64,000 nt of DNA from positions 62,001 to 126,000 of the forward strand of contig JUHI01000001.1 of NCBI GenBank assembly GCA_000799755.1. Direction: 5' to 3'. This document shows positions 19,431-28,349 of this stretch, in pieces. This DNA is from Martinezella tropici (GTDB lineage: Bacteria; Pseudomonadota; Alphaproteobacteria; Rhizobiales; Rhizobiaceae). A program made the position numbers and the translations under genes. Each line of letters opens with the position of its first letter. Position 1 is the first letter of the stretch. The notes beneath the pieces are model-generated. The model did no database searches. It saw only the letters and a program-made list of their open reading frames with translations, and had not been told where the DNA came from.

Positions 19431-20735
19431 TTACTCCGCTGCTTCCAGCACCGCGCCGCGGCTCGTCGCGTTGGCGGTATACTGGTCGATGCGCTTCTCG
19501 ATCTCGGGACGGAAGTTGCGGATCAGGCCCTGCACCGGCCATGCGGCTGCGTCACCGAGCGCACAGATAGTATGACCTTCGATCTGCTTCGTCACCTGGA
19601 ACAGCATGTCGATCTCGCGCTTCTGCGCGTTGCCGCGAGCCATACGTTCCAGAACGCGCCACATCCAGCCCGTGCCTTCGCGGCACGGCGTACACTGGCC
19701 GCAGCTCTCATGCTTGAAGAAGGCCGAGATGCGGGCGATGGCCTTGATGATGTCGGTGGACTTGTCCATGACGATCGCGGCGGCCGTGCCGAAGGACGAC
19801 TTGACGTCGCGCAGGCCGTCGAAATCCATCGGGCAGTCGATGATGTCAGCTGCCGGAACGACCGGGCACGATGCGCCGCCCGGAATGACGGCAAGCAGAT
19901 TGTCCCAGCCGCCGCGAATGCCGCCGCCATGCTTTTCGACCAGCTCGCGGAAGGTAATGCCCATCGTCTCCTCGACCGTGCAGGGACGATTGACGTGACC
20001 GGAGAGCATGAACAGCTTGGTGCCGACATTGTTCGGACGGCCGAAGGACGAGAACCAGCCGGCGCCGCGGCGCAGGATCGTCGGAGCAACGGCGATGGAC
20101 TCGACGTTGTTGACGGTGGTCGGGCAGCCGTAAAGACCCATATTGGCCGGGAACGGCGGCTTCAGGCGCGGCTGGCCCTTCTTGCCTTCCAGGCTTTCGA
20201 GCAGCGCGGTTTCTTCGCCGCAGATATAAGCACCGGCGCCATGATGAACGTAAACATCAAAATCCCAGCCGAGCTTGTTGTTTTTTCCCAGCAATCCAGC
20301 ATCGTAGCACTCATCGATCGCAGCCTGCAGGGCTTCGCGCTCGCGCATGTACTCGCCGCGGACATAGATATACGCGGCATTCGCACCCATGGCGAAACCG
20401 GCGATGACACAGCCTTCGATCAGCGTATGCGGATCGTGGCGCATGATATCGCGGTCCTTGCAGGTGCCCGGTTCGGACTCGTCGGCGTTGACGACGAGAT
20501 AATGCGGGCGACCGTCACTTTCCTTCGGCATGAAGGACCACTTGAGACCGGTCGGGAAGCCTGCGCCGCCACGACCGCGAAGGCCTGAAGCCTTCATCTC
20601 GTTGATGATCCAGTCACGGCCCTTTTCGAGAATTTGCTTCGTGCCGTCCCAATGGCCGCGCGACATCGCGCCCTTGAGGGATTTGTCCTTGAGGCCGTAG
20701 ATATTGGTAAAGATGCGATCCTGATCCTGTAACAT
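19431..20735 (-). CDS. nuoF: NADH-quinone oxidoreductase subunit F
   Basis: This subunit binds NADH and FMN and takes the hydride at the tip of complex I. The 434 residues include the nucleotide-binding [20 protein letters not shown] near 50-70, the FMN-site stretch [18 protein letters not shown] and the N3 cluster motif [15 protein letters not shown] with the fourth Cys in [13 protein letters not shown]. Length and motifs are normal. It follows nuoE by 10 bases. Confidence 0.97.
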   Translation of the reverse strand: MLQDQDRIFTNIYGLKDKSLKGAMSRGHWDGTKQILEKGRDWIINEMKASGLRGRGGAGFPTGLKWSFMPKESDGRPHYLVVNADESEPGTCKDRDIMRHDPHTLIEGCVIAGFAMGANAAYIYVRGEYMREREALQAAIDECYDAGLLGKNNKLGWDFDVYVHHGAGAYICGEETALLESLEGKKGQPRLKPPFPANMGLYGCPTTVNNVESIAVAPTILRRGAGWFSSFGRPNNVGTKLFMLSGHVNRPCTVEETMGITFRELVEKHGGGIRGGWDNLLAVIPGGASCPVVPAADIIDCPMDFDGLRDVKSSFGTAAAIVMDKSTDIIKAIARISAFFKHESCGQCTPCREGTGWMWRVLERMARGNAQKREIDMLFQVTKQIEGHTICALGDAAAWPVQGLIRNFRPEIEKRIDQYTANATSRGAVLEAAE

Positions 20736-20745
20736 GCTTCACCTC

Positions 20746-21753
20746 TTACCGCGGCTTCTTGCCGAAGACCTTGATATATTCCGCTTCGCCACCCTTAGCG
20801 AGTGCCTCAGCCTGCCTGACCCATTCGTCTCGTTCGATCCGGCCCTTGAAATTCAGATAGCCGTCAACCCAATGGCGCTCGGCCTCATGCCAGCTCGCAA
20901 TCTGCGCGAAAGTAAAGATACCGAGCTCATGCAAGGTCCCCTCGATCTTCGGGCCGACACCTGAAATGAGCTGCAGATCATCCGGCTGCGCGGGTCTTTC
21001 GATACCAGCGGGACGATCCTTGTCGTCAAGCGACGGCTTCTTCGCAGCATCGGCCTTCTCCGGCGCGATTTCGGACGGCGGCGTCGCCACGGCTTCGGCT
21101 GTGGCCTTGGCCGTCTTGCTCGCCACGCTCTTTGCCTTCGCCTCATCCGAAAGCAGCGACGTCAAGCCACCTTCCGGAGCCGAGAAAACGCGATCGATCT
21201 GCGGACCGGTCTGGATTTCATGGCCCTTGCCTGCGGCGAACGCATCGATGATCTCTTCGAGACGTGCCGGCGTCAGATCCTCATAGGTATCCTTGCCGAT
21301 CACCACCATCGGTGCGTTGACGCAGGCGCCCTGACATTCAACCTCTTCCCAGGAAAGAGTGCCGTCAGCGTTGCGGTCGAAGGCATGGTCGTTGATCCGG
21401 CTCTTGCAGACCTTGATCAGCCCCTCGGCACCGCGCAACATACAGGGCGTCGTGCCACAGACCTGAACGTGGGCGCGCGTGCCGACCGGGTTCAGCTGGA
21501 ACTGCGTATAGAAGGTCGCAACTTCCAGCGCCCGGATATAGGCCATGTCGAGCATGTCGGCGATCGTTTCGATAGCCGCCTTCGTGACCCAGCCTTCCTG
21601 CTCCTGCGCGCGCATCATCAGCGGGATGATCGCGGATTGCTGGCGACCATCAGGATATTTCTGGATCGTCTTTTCAGCCCAGACCGCATTCTCCTTGTTG
21701 AAGGCGAAGGCAGCAGGCTGGAATTGATCTTCGGCTAGTCGACGAACGGACAT
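20746..21753 (-). CDS. nuoE: NADH-quinone oxidoreductase subunit E with a C-terminal helix-hairpin-helix extension
   Basis: The first 200 residues are the standard 24-kDa subunit with a thioredoxin-like [2Fe-2S] (N1a) domain: CGTTPCMLRG supplies two cysteines and VECQGACVNAP the other two. At 335 residues it is much longer than E. coli NuoE (166). After a charged Ala/Lys/Pro linker, the last 70 residues (QLISGVGPKIEGTLHELGIF ... RIERDEWVRQAEALAKGG) are a helix-hairpin-helix domain. Long NuoE forms occur in other alphaproteobacteria. A related domain ends the protein encoded two genes downstream. The extension should sit on the outer face of the peripheral arm. Confidence 0.95.
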   Translation of the reverse strand: MSVRRLAEDQFQPAAFAFNKENAVWAEKTIQKYPDGRQQSAIIPLMMRAQEQEGWVTKAAIETIADMLDMAYIRALEVATFYTQFQLNPVGTRAHVQVCGTTPCMLRGAEGLIKVCKSRINDHAFDRNADGTLSWEEVECQGACVNAPMVVIGKDTYEDLTPARLEEIIDAFAAGKGHEIQTGPQIDRVFSAPEGGLTSLLSDEAKAKSVASKTAKATAEAVATPPSEIAPEKADAAKKPSLDDKDRPAGIERPAQPDDLQLISGVGPKIEGTLHELGIFTFAQIASWHEAERHWVDGYLNFKGRIERDEWVRQAEALAKGGEAEYIKVFGKKPR

Positions 21754-21768
21754 CTTTCACGCCTTATC

Positions 21769-22086
21769 TCAGTTTAAGGACCCACACCGCGTATTCGTCA
21801 GAGACGAGAATTCGCAGGCATAGGCCGACTGGTCTTTCTGCATAAACACAACGAACTTGCCGCCGTTCGGCACAGCGGCCTTGATTTCGTAACCGCGGGA
21901 AAGGAGATCGGCCATGGTCGAATCTCCGCCCGACCCAACCTCATTTCCACCCTTCGCAGAATTCGTGCTGATTGCATTCGAACCCTGCAGATTGATGCTC
22001 GGCAGGCCCTGCGTCTTGGCGGCCTGCTGTGCCGAGGCACCAGAGGCGACCAGAAGCGCCGGAATGACGACCTGCCAAGCTCGCAT
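21769..22086 (-). CDS. Small secreted protein translationally coupled to nuoD
   Basis: The 105-residue product has a signal peptide ([19 protein letters not shown], cleavage likely before QQ) and a short mature domain with two cysteines near the end (SAYACEFSSLTNTRCGSLN) that could form a disulfide. It should be periplasmic. Its ATG overlaps the nuoD stop (TAATG), and nuoE starts 15 bases after its own stop, so it is firmly inside the operon. I know no complex I role for a soluble periplasmic protein of this type; assembly or an unrelated passenger function are both open. Confidence 0.85.
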   Translation of the reverse strand: MRAWQVVIPALLVASGASAQQAAKTQGLPSINLQGSNAISTNSAKGGNEVGSGGDSTMADLLSRGYEIKAAVPNGGKFVVFMQKDQSAYACEFSSLTNTRCGSLN

Positions 22087-23276
22087 TAACGATCCACCTC
22101 ACCGAACACGATATCGAGCGAACCCAGCACGGCCGCGACGTCGGCAAGCTGATGGCCGCGGCACATGAAGTCCATGGCCTGCAGATGCGCGTAGCCCGGC
22201 GCACGGATCTTGCAGCGATACGGCTTGTTGGAACCGTCGGAGACGAGGTAGACGCCGAACTCGCCCTTCGGCGCTTCGACGGCGGCATAAACCTCACCGG
22301 CCGGCACGTGATAGCCTTCGGTGTAAAGCTTGAAGTGGTGAATGAGCGCTTCCATCGAGCGCTTCATCTCGCCGCGCTTCGGCGGAACGACCTTGCCGTC
22401 CAGCGACGAAACCGGTCCGGTCTTCGCATCACCCAGCAGGCGATTGACGCACTGCTTCATGATGCGGACGGATTCGCGCATTTCGATCATGCGGATGAGG
22501 TAACGGTCGTAGCAATCGCCGTTCTTGCCGATCGGAATGTCGAATTCGAGATCGGAGTAGCATTCGTAGGGCTGAGCCTTGCGCAGGTCCCATGCGGCGC
22601 CCGAGCCGCGAACCATGACACCGGAGAAGCCCCAGGCCCAACAGTCTTCCAGCGAGACCACGCCGATATCGACGTTGCGCTGCTTGAAGATGCGGTTGCC
22701 GGTCAGAAGATCATCGATATCGTCGAGCGCCTTCAGGAAGGGATCGCACCAGTCGCCGATATCCTGCACGAGCTTTTCGGGAAGATCCTGGTGAACGCCG
22801 CCCGGGCGGACATAGGCTGCGTGCATGCGCGAGCCGGAAGCGCGCTCATAGAACACCATCAGCTTTTCGCGCTCTTCGAAGCCCCATAGCGGCGGCGTCA
22901 GCGCGCCGACGTCCATGGCCTGCGTCGTGACGTTCAGGAGATGCGACAGGATACGGCCGATTTCCGAGTAGAGAACGCGGATCAGCTGGCCACGGATCGG
23001 GATGTCGATGCCGAGCAGCTTTTCGACGGCCAGCGCATAGGCATGTTCCTGGTTCATCGGCGCGACGTAGTCGAGGCGGTCGAAGTAAGGAACGGCCTGA
23101 AGGTAGGTCTTCGTCTCGATCAGCTTTTCAGTGCCGCGATGCAGCAGGCCGATATGGGGATCGACGCGTTCCACAATTTCGCCGTCCAGTTCGAGGACAA
23201 GACGCAAAACGCCGTGCGCAGCCGGATGCTGCGGACCGAAATTGATGTTGAAGTTGCGAACGTTATGTTCTGTCAT
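22086..23276 (-). CDS. nuoD: NADH-quinone oxidoreductase subunit D
   Basis: This is the 49-kDa peripheral subunit, derived from the large subunit of NiFe hydrogenases, lining the quinone site with NuoB. The 396 residues begin with [22 protein letters not shown], whose GPQHPAAHG loop reaches the quinone. [15 protein letters not shown] and RHxV-type segments follow and the end [25 protein letters not shown] is family-typical. In this organism nuoC and nuoD are separate genes, unlike E. coli. Confidence 0.97.
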   Translation of the reverse strand: MTEHNVRNFNINFGPQHPAAHGVLRLVLELDGEIVERVDPHIGLLHRGTEKLIETKTYLQAVPYFDRLDYVAPMNQEHAYALAVEKLLGIDIPIRGQLIRVLYSEIGRILSHLLNVTTQAMDVGALTPPLWGFEEREKLMVFYERASGSRMHAAYVRPGGVHQDLPEKLVQDIGDWCDPFLKALDDIDDLLTGNRIFKQRNVDIGVVSLEDCWAWGFSGVMVRGSGAAWDLRKAQPYECYSDLEFDIPIGKNGDCYDRYLIRMIEMRESVRIMKQCVNRLLGDAKTGPVSSLDGKVVPPKRGEMKRSMEALIHHFKLYTEGYHVPAGEVYAAVEAPKGEFGVYLVSDGSNKPYRCKIRAPGYAHLQAMDFMCRGHQLADVAAVLGSLDIVFGEVDR

Positions 23277-23342
23277 GGCGGCGATGCTCGCGTTTTCAGA
23301 ATTTCAGAGAATGGCAGGCAGAAGCCCGCCACACGCCATCGA

Positions 23343-23945
23343 TCAGGCCTTCGCCTTCTCGTCACCCGGGAGCACGTAGTCGGTGCCCTCCCACGGCGAC
23401 AGGAAGTCGAAGTTGCGGAATTCCTGCTTCAGTTCCACCGGCTCGTAGACGACGCGCTTGGCGGCATCATCATAGCGAACTTCGACGAAACCGGTCGTCG
23501 GAAAATCCTTGCGCAGCGGATGGCCTTCGAAACCGTAGTCCGTCAGGATGCGGCGCAGATCCGGATGCCCGGTGAAGAGAACACCGTACATGTCCCAGGT
23601 TTCGCGCTCGAACCAGTCGGCGCCGGGATAGATGCCACAGGCCGATGGAACTGGCTGATCCTCGCCGACCGGGACCTTGATGCGGATGCGCAGGTTCTTC
23701 TTCGGCGACAGCAGATGATAGACCACGTCGAAGCGCTCAGCGCGCTGCGGCCAGTCGACGCCGCAGATGTCCGTCATGTTGACGAAGCCGCACTTGGCGT
23801 CGTCCCGCAGGAACGTCAAAAGGGCGATAACGTTTTCGGTCGTCGTCGTCACATTCAGTTCGCCGTACTTGATCTCGCTCGACGAGATCAAGGCGCTGCG
23901 AACTTCCGTGAGGTAGGCGGCGAGCTCGTTCAGGGCTTCACTCAT
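23343..23945 (-). CDS. nuoC: NADH-quinone oxidoreductase subunit C
   Basis: This is the 30-kDa peripheral subunit supporting NuoD. The 200 residues contain the signature [37 protein letters not shown] near 125-160. Length is normal for the stand-alone form. It starts 18 bases after nuoB and lies 66 bases before nuoD. Confidence 0.97.
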   Translation of the reverse strand: MSEALNELAAYLTEVRSALISSSEIKYGELNVTTTTENVIALLTFLRDDAKCGFVNMTDICGVDWPQRAERFDVVYHLLSPKKNLRIRIKVPVGEDQPVPSACGIYPGADWFERETWDMYGVLFTGHPDLRRILTDYGFEGHPLRKDFPTTGFVEVRYDDAAKRVVYEPVELKQEFRNFDFLSPWEGTDYVLPGDEKAKA

Positions 23946-23963
23946 GATACCTTGTCCCCTGCC

Positions 23964-24545
23964 TTACCGTTCGATCGTGCCGGTGCGCCGGATCTTCTTC
24001 TGCAGCAGAAGCACGCCGTAAAGCAGCGCTTCCGCCGTGGGAGGACAGCCCGGAATATAAATGTCGATCGGAACGACACGGTCGCATCCGCGTACGACGG
24101 AATAGGAATAATGATAGTAGCCGCCGCCATTGGCGCAGGAGCCCATCGAGATGACGTAACGCGGCTCGGGCATCTGGTCATAGACCTTGCGGAGCGCAGG
24201 CGCCATCTTGTTGGTCAGCGTGCCGGCGACGATCATGACGTCGGACTGGCGCGGCGAAGCGCGCGGGGCAAAGCCAAAGCGCTCGACGTCGTAACGCGGC
24301 ATGGAGACCTGCATCATCTCAACGGCGCAGCAGGCGAGACCGAAGGTCATCCACATCAGGGAGCCGGTGCGGGCCCAGTTGATCAGCTCATCGGTCGAAG
24401 TGACCAGAAAGCCCTTGTCGGCGAGCTCATTGTTGATCTCGCCGAAAAACGGATCGTTGCTGCCGACCGGCCGGCCGGTCGCGGGATCGATGATCCCCTT
24501 CGGCTGCGGCGCCACGAGCGTCGTGTTGCTTGGAGCTACTCCCAT
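23964..24545 (-). CDS. nuoB: NADH-quinone oxidoreductase subunit B
   Basis: This subunit carries the terminal [4Fe-4S] cluster N2, which reduces quinone. The 193 residues show the adjacent cysteine pair in [13 protein letters not shown] and the other ligands in [23 protein letters not shown] and [16 protein letters not shown]. The start at 24545 ([10 protein letters not shown]) has a GGGAG site seven bases upstream and overlaps nuoA by 10 bases; the frame extends seven codons further but without such a site. Confidence 0.97.
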   Translation of the reverse strand: MGVAPSNTTLVAPQPKGIIDPATGRPVGSNDPFFGEINNELADKGFLVTSTDELINWARTGSLMWMTFGLACCAVEMMQVSMPRYDVERFGFAPRASPRQSDVMIVAGTLTNKMAPALRKVYDQMPEPRYVISMGSCANGGGYYHYSYSVVRGCDRVVPIDIYIPGCPPTAEALLYGVLLLQKKIRRTGTIER

Positions 24546-24901
24546 TCCAGGGCTCCCTTCTTCCATTCATAGATAAAGCCGATGGTCAGCACCGCGAGGA
24601 ACACCATCATCGACCAGAATCCGAACCAGCCGATCGCACCGAAGGATACAGCCCATGGGAAGAGGAAGGCGACTTCCAGGTCGAAGATGATGAAGAGAAT
24701 CGATACCAGATAGAAGCGGATATCGAACTTCATGCGGGCGTCATCGAATGCGTTGAAGCCGCATTCATAAGCCGAAAGCTTTTCAGAGTCAGGCGCCTTG
24801 AAGGCGACGGCAAACGGCGTGATCAACAGCGCCAGGCCAATCACCAGGGCAATACCAATGAAAATCGCTATCGGAATATAGGAACTGAGCAGTCCAGTCA
24901 T
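24536..24901 (-). CDS. nuoA: NADH-quinone oxidoreductase subunit A
   Basis: This is the first gene of the operon: a three-helix membrane subunit at the junction of the two arms. The 121 residues include [44 protein letters not shown], with the Cys-bearing loop and the conserved membrane acidic residues. I chose [16 protein letters not shown] (24901) as the start; an in-frame ATG three codons earlier has its purine-rich site too close. The operon promoter must lie in the 257 bases between this start and tRNA-Asp, but I cannot place it. Confidence 0.95.
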   Translation of the reverse strand: MTGLLSSYIPIAIFIGIALVIGLALLITPFAVAFKAPDSEKLSAYECGFNAFDDARMKFDIRFYLVSILFIIFDLEVAFLFPWAVSFGAIGWFGFWSMMVFLAVLTIGFIYEWKKGALEWE

Positions 24902-25158
24902 TATGTCCATCCCTGCCTGCGGCGAGCGCCGGGGCGGCGCATGTGAGCAAATGCCCAGCAAGCGAAAGAGCGTTGCAACAAAGCCGTGGTTAGCGCAGCC
25001 GGAGCGCGCGCGCAAGCCTTTTGAATCTGTCCTTCGGAGTACTGTCGAGCGGTAGATATCAATGTGTTGCGACGGCAACGCGACAAATCGGCGCAAAGCC
25101 GAAACAGGCTTTTCGCAATCGCAAAAAATTGATGTATGATTGTAATGGCTTGGGAGAA

Positions 25159-25235
25159 TGGCGCGAGTGACGGGGCTCGAACCCGCGACCTCCGGCGTGA
25201 CAGGCCGGCACTCTAACCGACTGAGCTACACCCGC
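25159..25235 (-). tRNA. tRNA-Asp (GTC), copy 1
   Basis: A complete 77-base cloverleaf on the minus strand. Acceptor GCGGGTG pairs with CACTCGC, followed by discriminator G and an encoded CCA. The anticodon loop CTGTCAC gives GTC for Asp. The T arm GCGGGTTCGAGCCCCGT is regular. Confidence 0.97.
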
Positions 25236-25284
25236 GCATTGTTTGGCCTTTCAGCCGAGCGCCAATCCGGAATTTGCATTGAAA

Positions 25285-25361
25285 TGGCGCGAGTGACGGG
25301 GCTCGAACCCGCGACCTCCGGCGTGACAGGCCGGCACTCTAACCGACTGAGCTACACCCGC
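25285..25361 (-). tRNA. tRNA-Asp (GTC), copy 2
   Basis: Identical over all 77 bases to the copy 49 bases away, including the encoded CCA. The spacing and shared strand suggest one precursor transcript read from copy 2 into copy 1. The spacers are not alike apart from a few bases at the gene ends, so only the tRNA unit is duplicated. Confidence 0.97.
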
Positions 25362-25752
25362 ATTTCATTTCAAGCATTCCGGATGCTTTCGCACCCATCA
25401 AAGCGGCCCTCGCCGTTCGATGAGCGGCTAACTACGGGGTTCGTGTTTGGGTGTCAAGCAGGTTTGAATACAAATCGATGACAGAGTGCGAATTGTTTTG
25501 GACAAGCCTTCCTGCAGTTTTCCGTTCCGGCGATTTGACATGGCAGGTTCCCGCCTCACGCATTTCATCAACGCCAGATATCCACAGAGACAATCCGGCA
25601 GGCTTCCCATCTCCCCATGTGGATGACTGCGGCTGGCGATGCGCAAAATTCAAAAAAATCAAAAAATCTTCACAAACACTCTTGCGGTTTGTCCGCGTTC
25701 CGCATAGATCACGGCCACCGAACGCGACGGGCCAATGACCCGCTTCGCTTAA
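25362..25752. other. 391-base gap between tRNA-Asp and tRNA-Val
   Basis: No convincing protein gene. It must hold the divergent promoters of the tRNA genes. Two near-matches to the DnaA box TTATCCACA (one mismatch each) lie in opposite orientation at 25578-25586 and 25618-25626, followed by an A/T-rich stretch at 25643-25680. Confidence 0.6.
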
Positions 25753-25828
25753 GGGCGATTAGCTCAGTTGGTAGAGCGCCTCGTTTACACCGAGGATGTC
25801 GGGAGTTCGAGTCTCTCATCGCCCACCA
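25753..25828 (+). tRNA. tRNA-Val (TAC)
   Basis: A 76-base cloverleaf on the plus strand. Acceptor GGGCGAT pairs with ATCGCCC, followed by discriminator A and an encoded CCA. The anticodon stem CCTCG/CGAGG closes the loop TTTACAC, giving anticodon TAC for Val. The D arm (AGCTCAGTTGGTAGAGC) and T arm (GGGAGTTCGAGTCTCTC) are regular. Confidence 0.97.
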
Positions 25829-26140
25829 TTCTATCCCTTTGAAATTTTGGAAACTATGTGCCGCAAGGCTTTATGTTGTCGCCTGTGTCCGGCAATGAGT
25901 TTCGTATTTCCGGCAAGGCGCCTAAGGCCAAGAATATAAGCCCCCTATCCGGCATTGCCGACCTTCTCTCAGGCTATGGCGATATCCCGACATTCGCTCG
26001 ATTCGACTTCGGTACCGGGCTTCGCGCTCGCGATTCGATCTTTTTGGCGGTGATCGCTACAAAGCCTGCCGCTTCTGCAAGTGTCGTGAGAATAGACCGA
26101 CCTTGAGCTAAGGGCAGACACGCCATGCTCAAGGCGACAA
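25829..26140. other. 312-base gap after tRNA-Val
   Basis: No gene, hairpin terminator or repeat that I can support. Short frames here lack ribosome binding sites. Confidence 0.5.
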
Positions 26141-26362
26141 TCATCGGTGACGCGCGTTCCTCAACAATCCAACCAGGGCGACCATCAGGACCAGGCCGAG
26201 AATGAGGCCGACGCCACCGCCCCAGGCCGCGCCATACTTCCCGCCGACAAGAGCCCCGATAACGCCTCCGATCAGCAGCAGAAGAAATGGCGGCAAACAA
26301 CCGATCACTATCTGGTCTCCGATTTCCTGGCACATCTTCTTGGCAATGAGGACGGATCTCAT
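26141..26362 (-). CDS. Small glycine-rich two-helix membrane protein
   Basis: The 73-residue product (from MRSVLIAKKMCQEIGDQIV) has two hydrophobic helices, near 20-38 (IVIGCLPPFLLLLIGGVIGALVGG) and 45-66 (AAWGGGVGLILGLVLMVALVG), and a basic end RNARHR. The Gly-rich helices suggest tight packing or oligomer formation. The start is uncertain: an ATG six codons upstream is also open and neither has a strong ribosome binding site. No family is recognised. Confidence 0.5.
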   Translation of the reverse strand: MRSVLIAKKMCQEIGDQIVIGCLPPFLLLLIGGVIGALVGGKYGAAWGGGVGLILGLVLMVALVGLLRNARHR

Positions 26363-26380
26363 AGGAAACCACCTCAACAT

Positions 26381-26785
26381 CGTTCAACTCATAGCGCGCC
26401 GCCGGCGTCTTTCCTATCTCCGCGGCCAACGGCTCAGCTGCGCGCGGGCGCATATCGGCACAGCCCGAGCCCGCCGAGCCGCCCGCCTGTCGCCGACATA
26501 ATGGGAGAGAACACGAAAATTTGACGTCGAATCAGGACGCAGAAGCGCAGGATTTCCCTTGGAAGCTCAGTTGAAATCGCGACAGGCTCAGCTGCCGCAA
26601 CAAATGCAGCATCGTTCATTCTAGCTTTCAAGAATAAATTCAATGAACCAGTCGGAGGCTTTTAAGAAATTTGAGCTTCCAGATTCTGCGGTGCTCGGTC
26701 GATTCTCGCGGGTTCGATCATCGGCCCGATAGCCGCCTGCGGATCATGCCATCCCAACGAGCCGCTGGTATGTGATATCGAAGGC
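26381..26785. other. 405-base gap without a supported gene
   Basis: Short frames exist on both strands but have no ribosome binding sites, no domain features and rhizobial third-position bias in none of them. I see no repeat or terminator. Confidence 0.45.
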
Positions 26786-26899
26786 TCAGTAATTACCGAG
26801 AATGATGACTGCCAGCAGCACCACGGAAACAAGGACGAGCGCTGCTATGATTATCAGCAGCTCCTTCAACATGAATCGTTCCATCTTGCTGTCATCCAT
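26786..26899 (-). CDS. 37-residue single-helix membrane peptide
   Basis: The minus-strand frame encodes MDDSKMERFMLKELLIII followed by a continuous hydrophobic helix and the end VIILGNY, then TGA. The charged 13-residue N-terminus and single helix predict an inner-membrane peptide with its N-terminus inside. A GGGAG ribosome binding site lies eight bases before the ATG. It is too short for default gene calling and resembles no family I know. The 157 bases between it and rkpJ hold nothing else I can identify. Confidence 0.6.
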   Translation of the reverse strand: MDDSKMERFMLKELLIIIAALVLVSVVLLAVIILGNY

Positions 26900-27056
26900 G
26901 GCGTCTGCTCCCGGCAAACCGTTATCCGCATTCATTCCCAGTGTCGAATCGCCGCGCTGAGTTCGACATCAGGACACATGTAAGTCGTCGCGTTGTCAAT
27001 TTCAGCCTGCACGTCCATCAGGTTGTCGATTCTTCTGCCATTGTATTTCGTTGTTC

Positions 27057-28349
27057 TTACGACACATGAAGCTTCACCGGCCGCGGTCTCGGCGGAGGAT
27101 CGAAGTAGGCATCAGGGCAATTGACCGTTTGCGACAATAGTCTTTCCGCAATCTGCTGCGCGGCGGCGTCTGCCCCTGCCCTGGAGCAGAAATTGCCGCG
27201 CACCTGCACTGCGGCGGCAAGCAGGCGAAAGAACGCGCCAAGCAGCTCCGGCGAAGGCGGTGCCGGCTCCAGCCAGAACCGATCAAGATCACCCTGGTCG
27301 CTGAGGCCATCCATGTCGTAGACCGCCGCTCCCAGCGCCTTGACCGGCCTTCCCGCCTGCAGGGCCGAAAGCGCCGCCGTCGAATTGACGGTGACCATGC
27401 CCTGGCTCGCGGCGGTCAGTCGGTCGAGACTCCCGCCATCGATCAGATTGACGCGGGACGATAAGCCACACGAAGCGGCGATGCGATCGACATAGCTCTC
27501 CCAATTCACCAGCCCGTGGTCGAGCGGATGGACCTTGAGGACGAGATGCATGTCGGCCGCCGCGTTTTGGGCAAAAGAACGGAGAATCAGCCGGATGGCA
27601 TCCTGCTGCCGATGGAAGGGCGAGTGCGCCCGGAGCTGGAAATCGGTCTGAAGCTGCAGCGGATAGACGAAGAATCGCGTGCCGCCCGCAATCAGATCGT
27701 CGATCACGCGATCCGCCTCTCGCCCCCGACTGCCGCTTCCGGGAAGCTTCCTCAGCCATCCCGCATATTCCATCAACGGATGGTAGAGGCCGTGCCGCCG
27801 ATAACCCGGGTAGAGAAACCACAGAAAGACGGTCGGGAGATAGTAAGCGAGGTCGTAAAGCGCTTCCGCGAGGAAAGTCTGGCGGTAGCGGCGGCTCCAA
27901 TCCGGTTCCGGCAGGTCGGACGCCGCGTTCAATATATAGGCAGGATCGGTCGGAAAGTGCGAATTGGAGGAAAGGCCGCCACGCTCCAGCGTCACCCAGT
28001 CCGGCCGCAAATATCCCATCTCCACGACATTGACGGTAACGCCGGCGCTTCGGGCCTCCTCGATGGCAACCCGATGATAGGGACGCTCCTCGCCATGGAG
28101 AATCAAATCCGTGACGCCCTCGGACGCGATTCGCTGCCTGACATGCGCGCGCCAGCCGGCAAAATTGCCTCGATAGTTGCTGGCATTGCGCCAGCGCCAG
28201 GAAATCCAGTCTCCCGCATTGAGATTGATGCGGATACAACGGCTGCCGGCCACTTCCAGTCTCCTGGCGATCTCGACGAACAGCGGCGAGGACGGTCCCT
28301 GCAGGAACAGGAAGACGCGCGGACGCGCCGCACCCTCCCCGGCAGCCAT
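27057..28349 (-). CDS. rkpJ: KpsS-like capsule polysaccharide protein RkpJ
   Basis: The 430-residue protein resembles the KpsS/LipB capsule family: FLFLQGPSSPLFVEIARRLEVAGSRCIRINLNAGDW at the N-terminus, LILHGEERPYHRVAIEEARSAGV, VNVVEMGYLRPDWVTLERGG and a C-terminal region with LVLKVHPLDHG and VTVNSTAALSALQAGRPVKALG. In E. coli, KpsS is a Kdo transferase that begins the poly-Kdo linker on a lipid. I infer a similar step here. The ATG overlaps the rkpI stop by one base (TGATG); a GTG one codon earlier is also possible. Gene order matches the rkp-1 region of Sinorhizobium meliloti, from which the symbol is taken. Confidence 0.85.
   Translation of the reverse strand: MAAGEGAARPRVFLFLQGPSSPLFVEIARRLEVAGSRCIRINLNAGDWISWRWRNASNYRGNFAGWRAHVRQRIASEGVTDLILHGEERPYHRVAIEEARSAGVTVNVVEMGYLRPDWVTLERGGLSSNSHFPTDPAYILNAASDLPEPDWSRRYRQTFLAEALYDLAYYLPTVFLWFLYPGYRRHGLYHPLMEYAGWLRKLPGSGSRGREADRVIDDLIAGGTRFFVYPLQLQTDFQLRAHSPFHRQQDAIRLILRSFAQNAAADMHLVLKVHPLDHGLVNWESYVDRIAASCGLSSRVNLIDGGSLDRLTAASQGMVTVNSTAALSALQAGRPVKALGAAVYDMDGLSDQGDLDRFWLEPAPPSPELLGAFFRLLAAAVQVRGNFCSRAGADAAAQQIAERLLSQTVNCPDAYFDPPPRPRPVKLHVS

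Noticed and set aside
25578..25680. Two DnaA-box-like sites and an A/T-rich stretch, a possible origin
   Set aside because: Only two sites, each with one mismatch, and no dnaA, repABC, hemE or parAB nearby. Chance or a short hairpin is more likely.
26434..26643. 69-codon minus-strand frame between two small genes
   Set aside because: No ribosome binding site, no hydrophobic or conserved pattern, and unusual composition.
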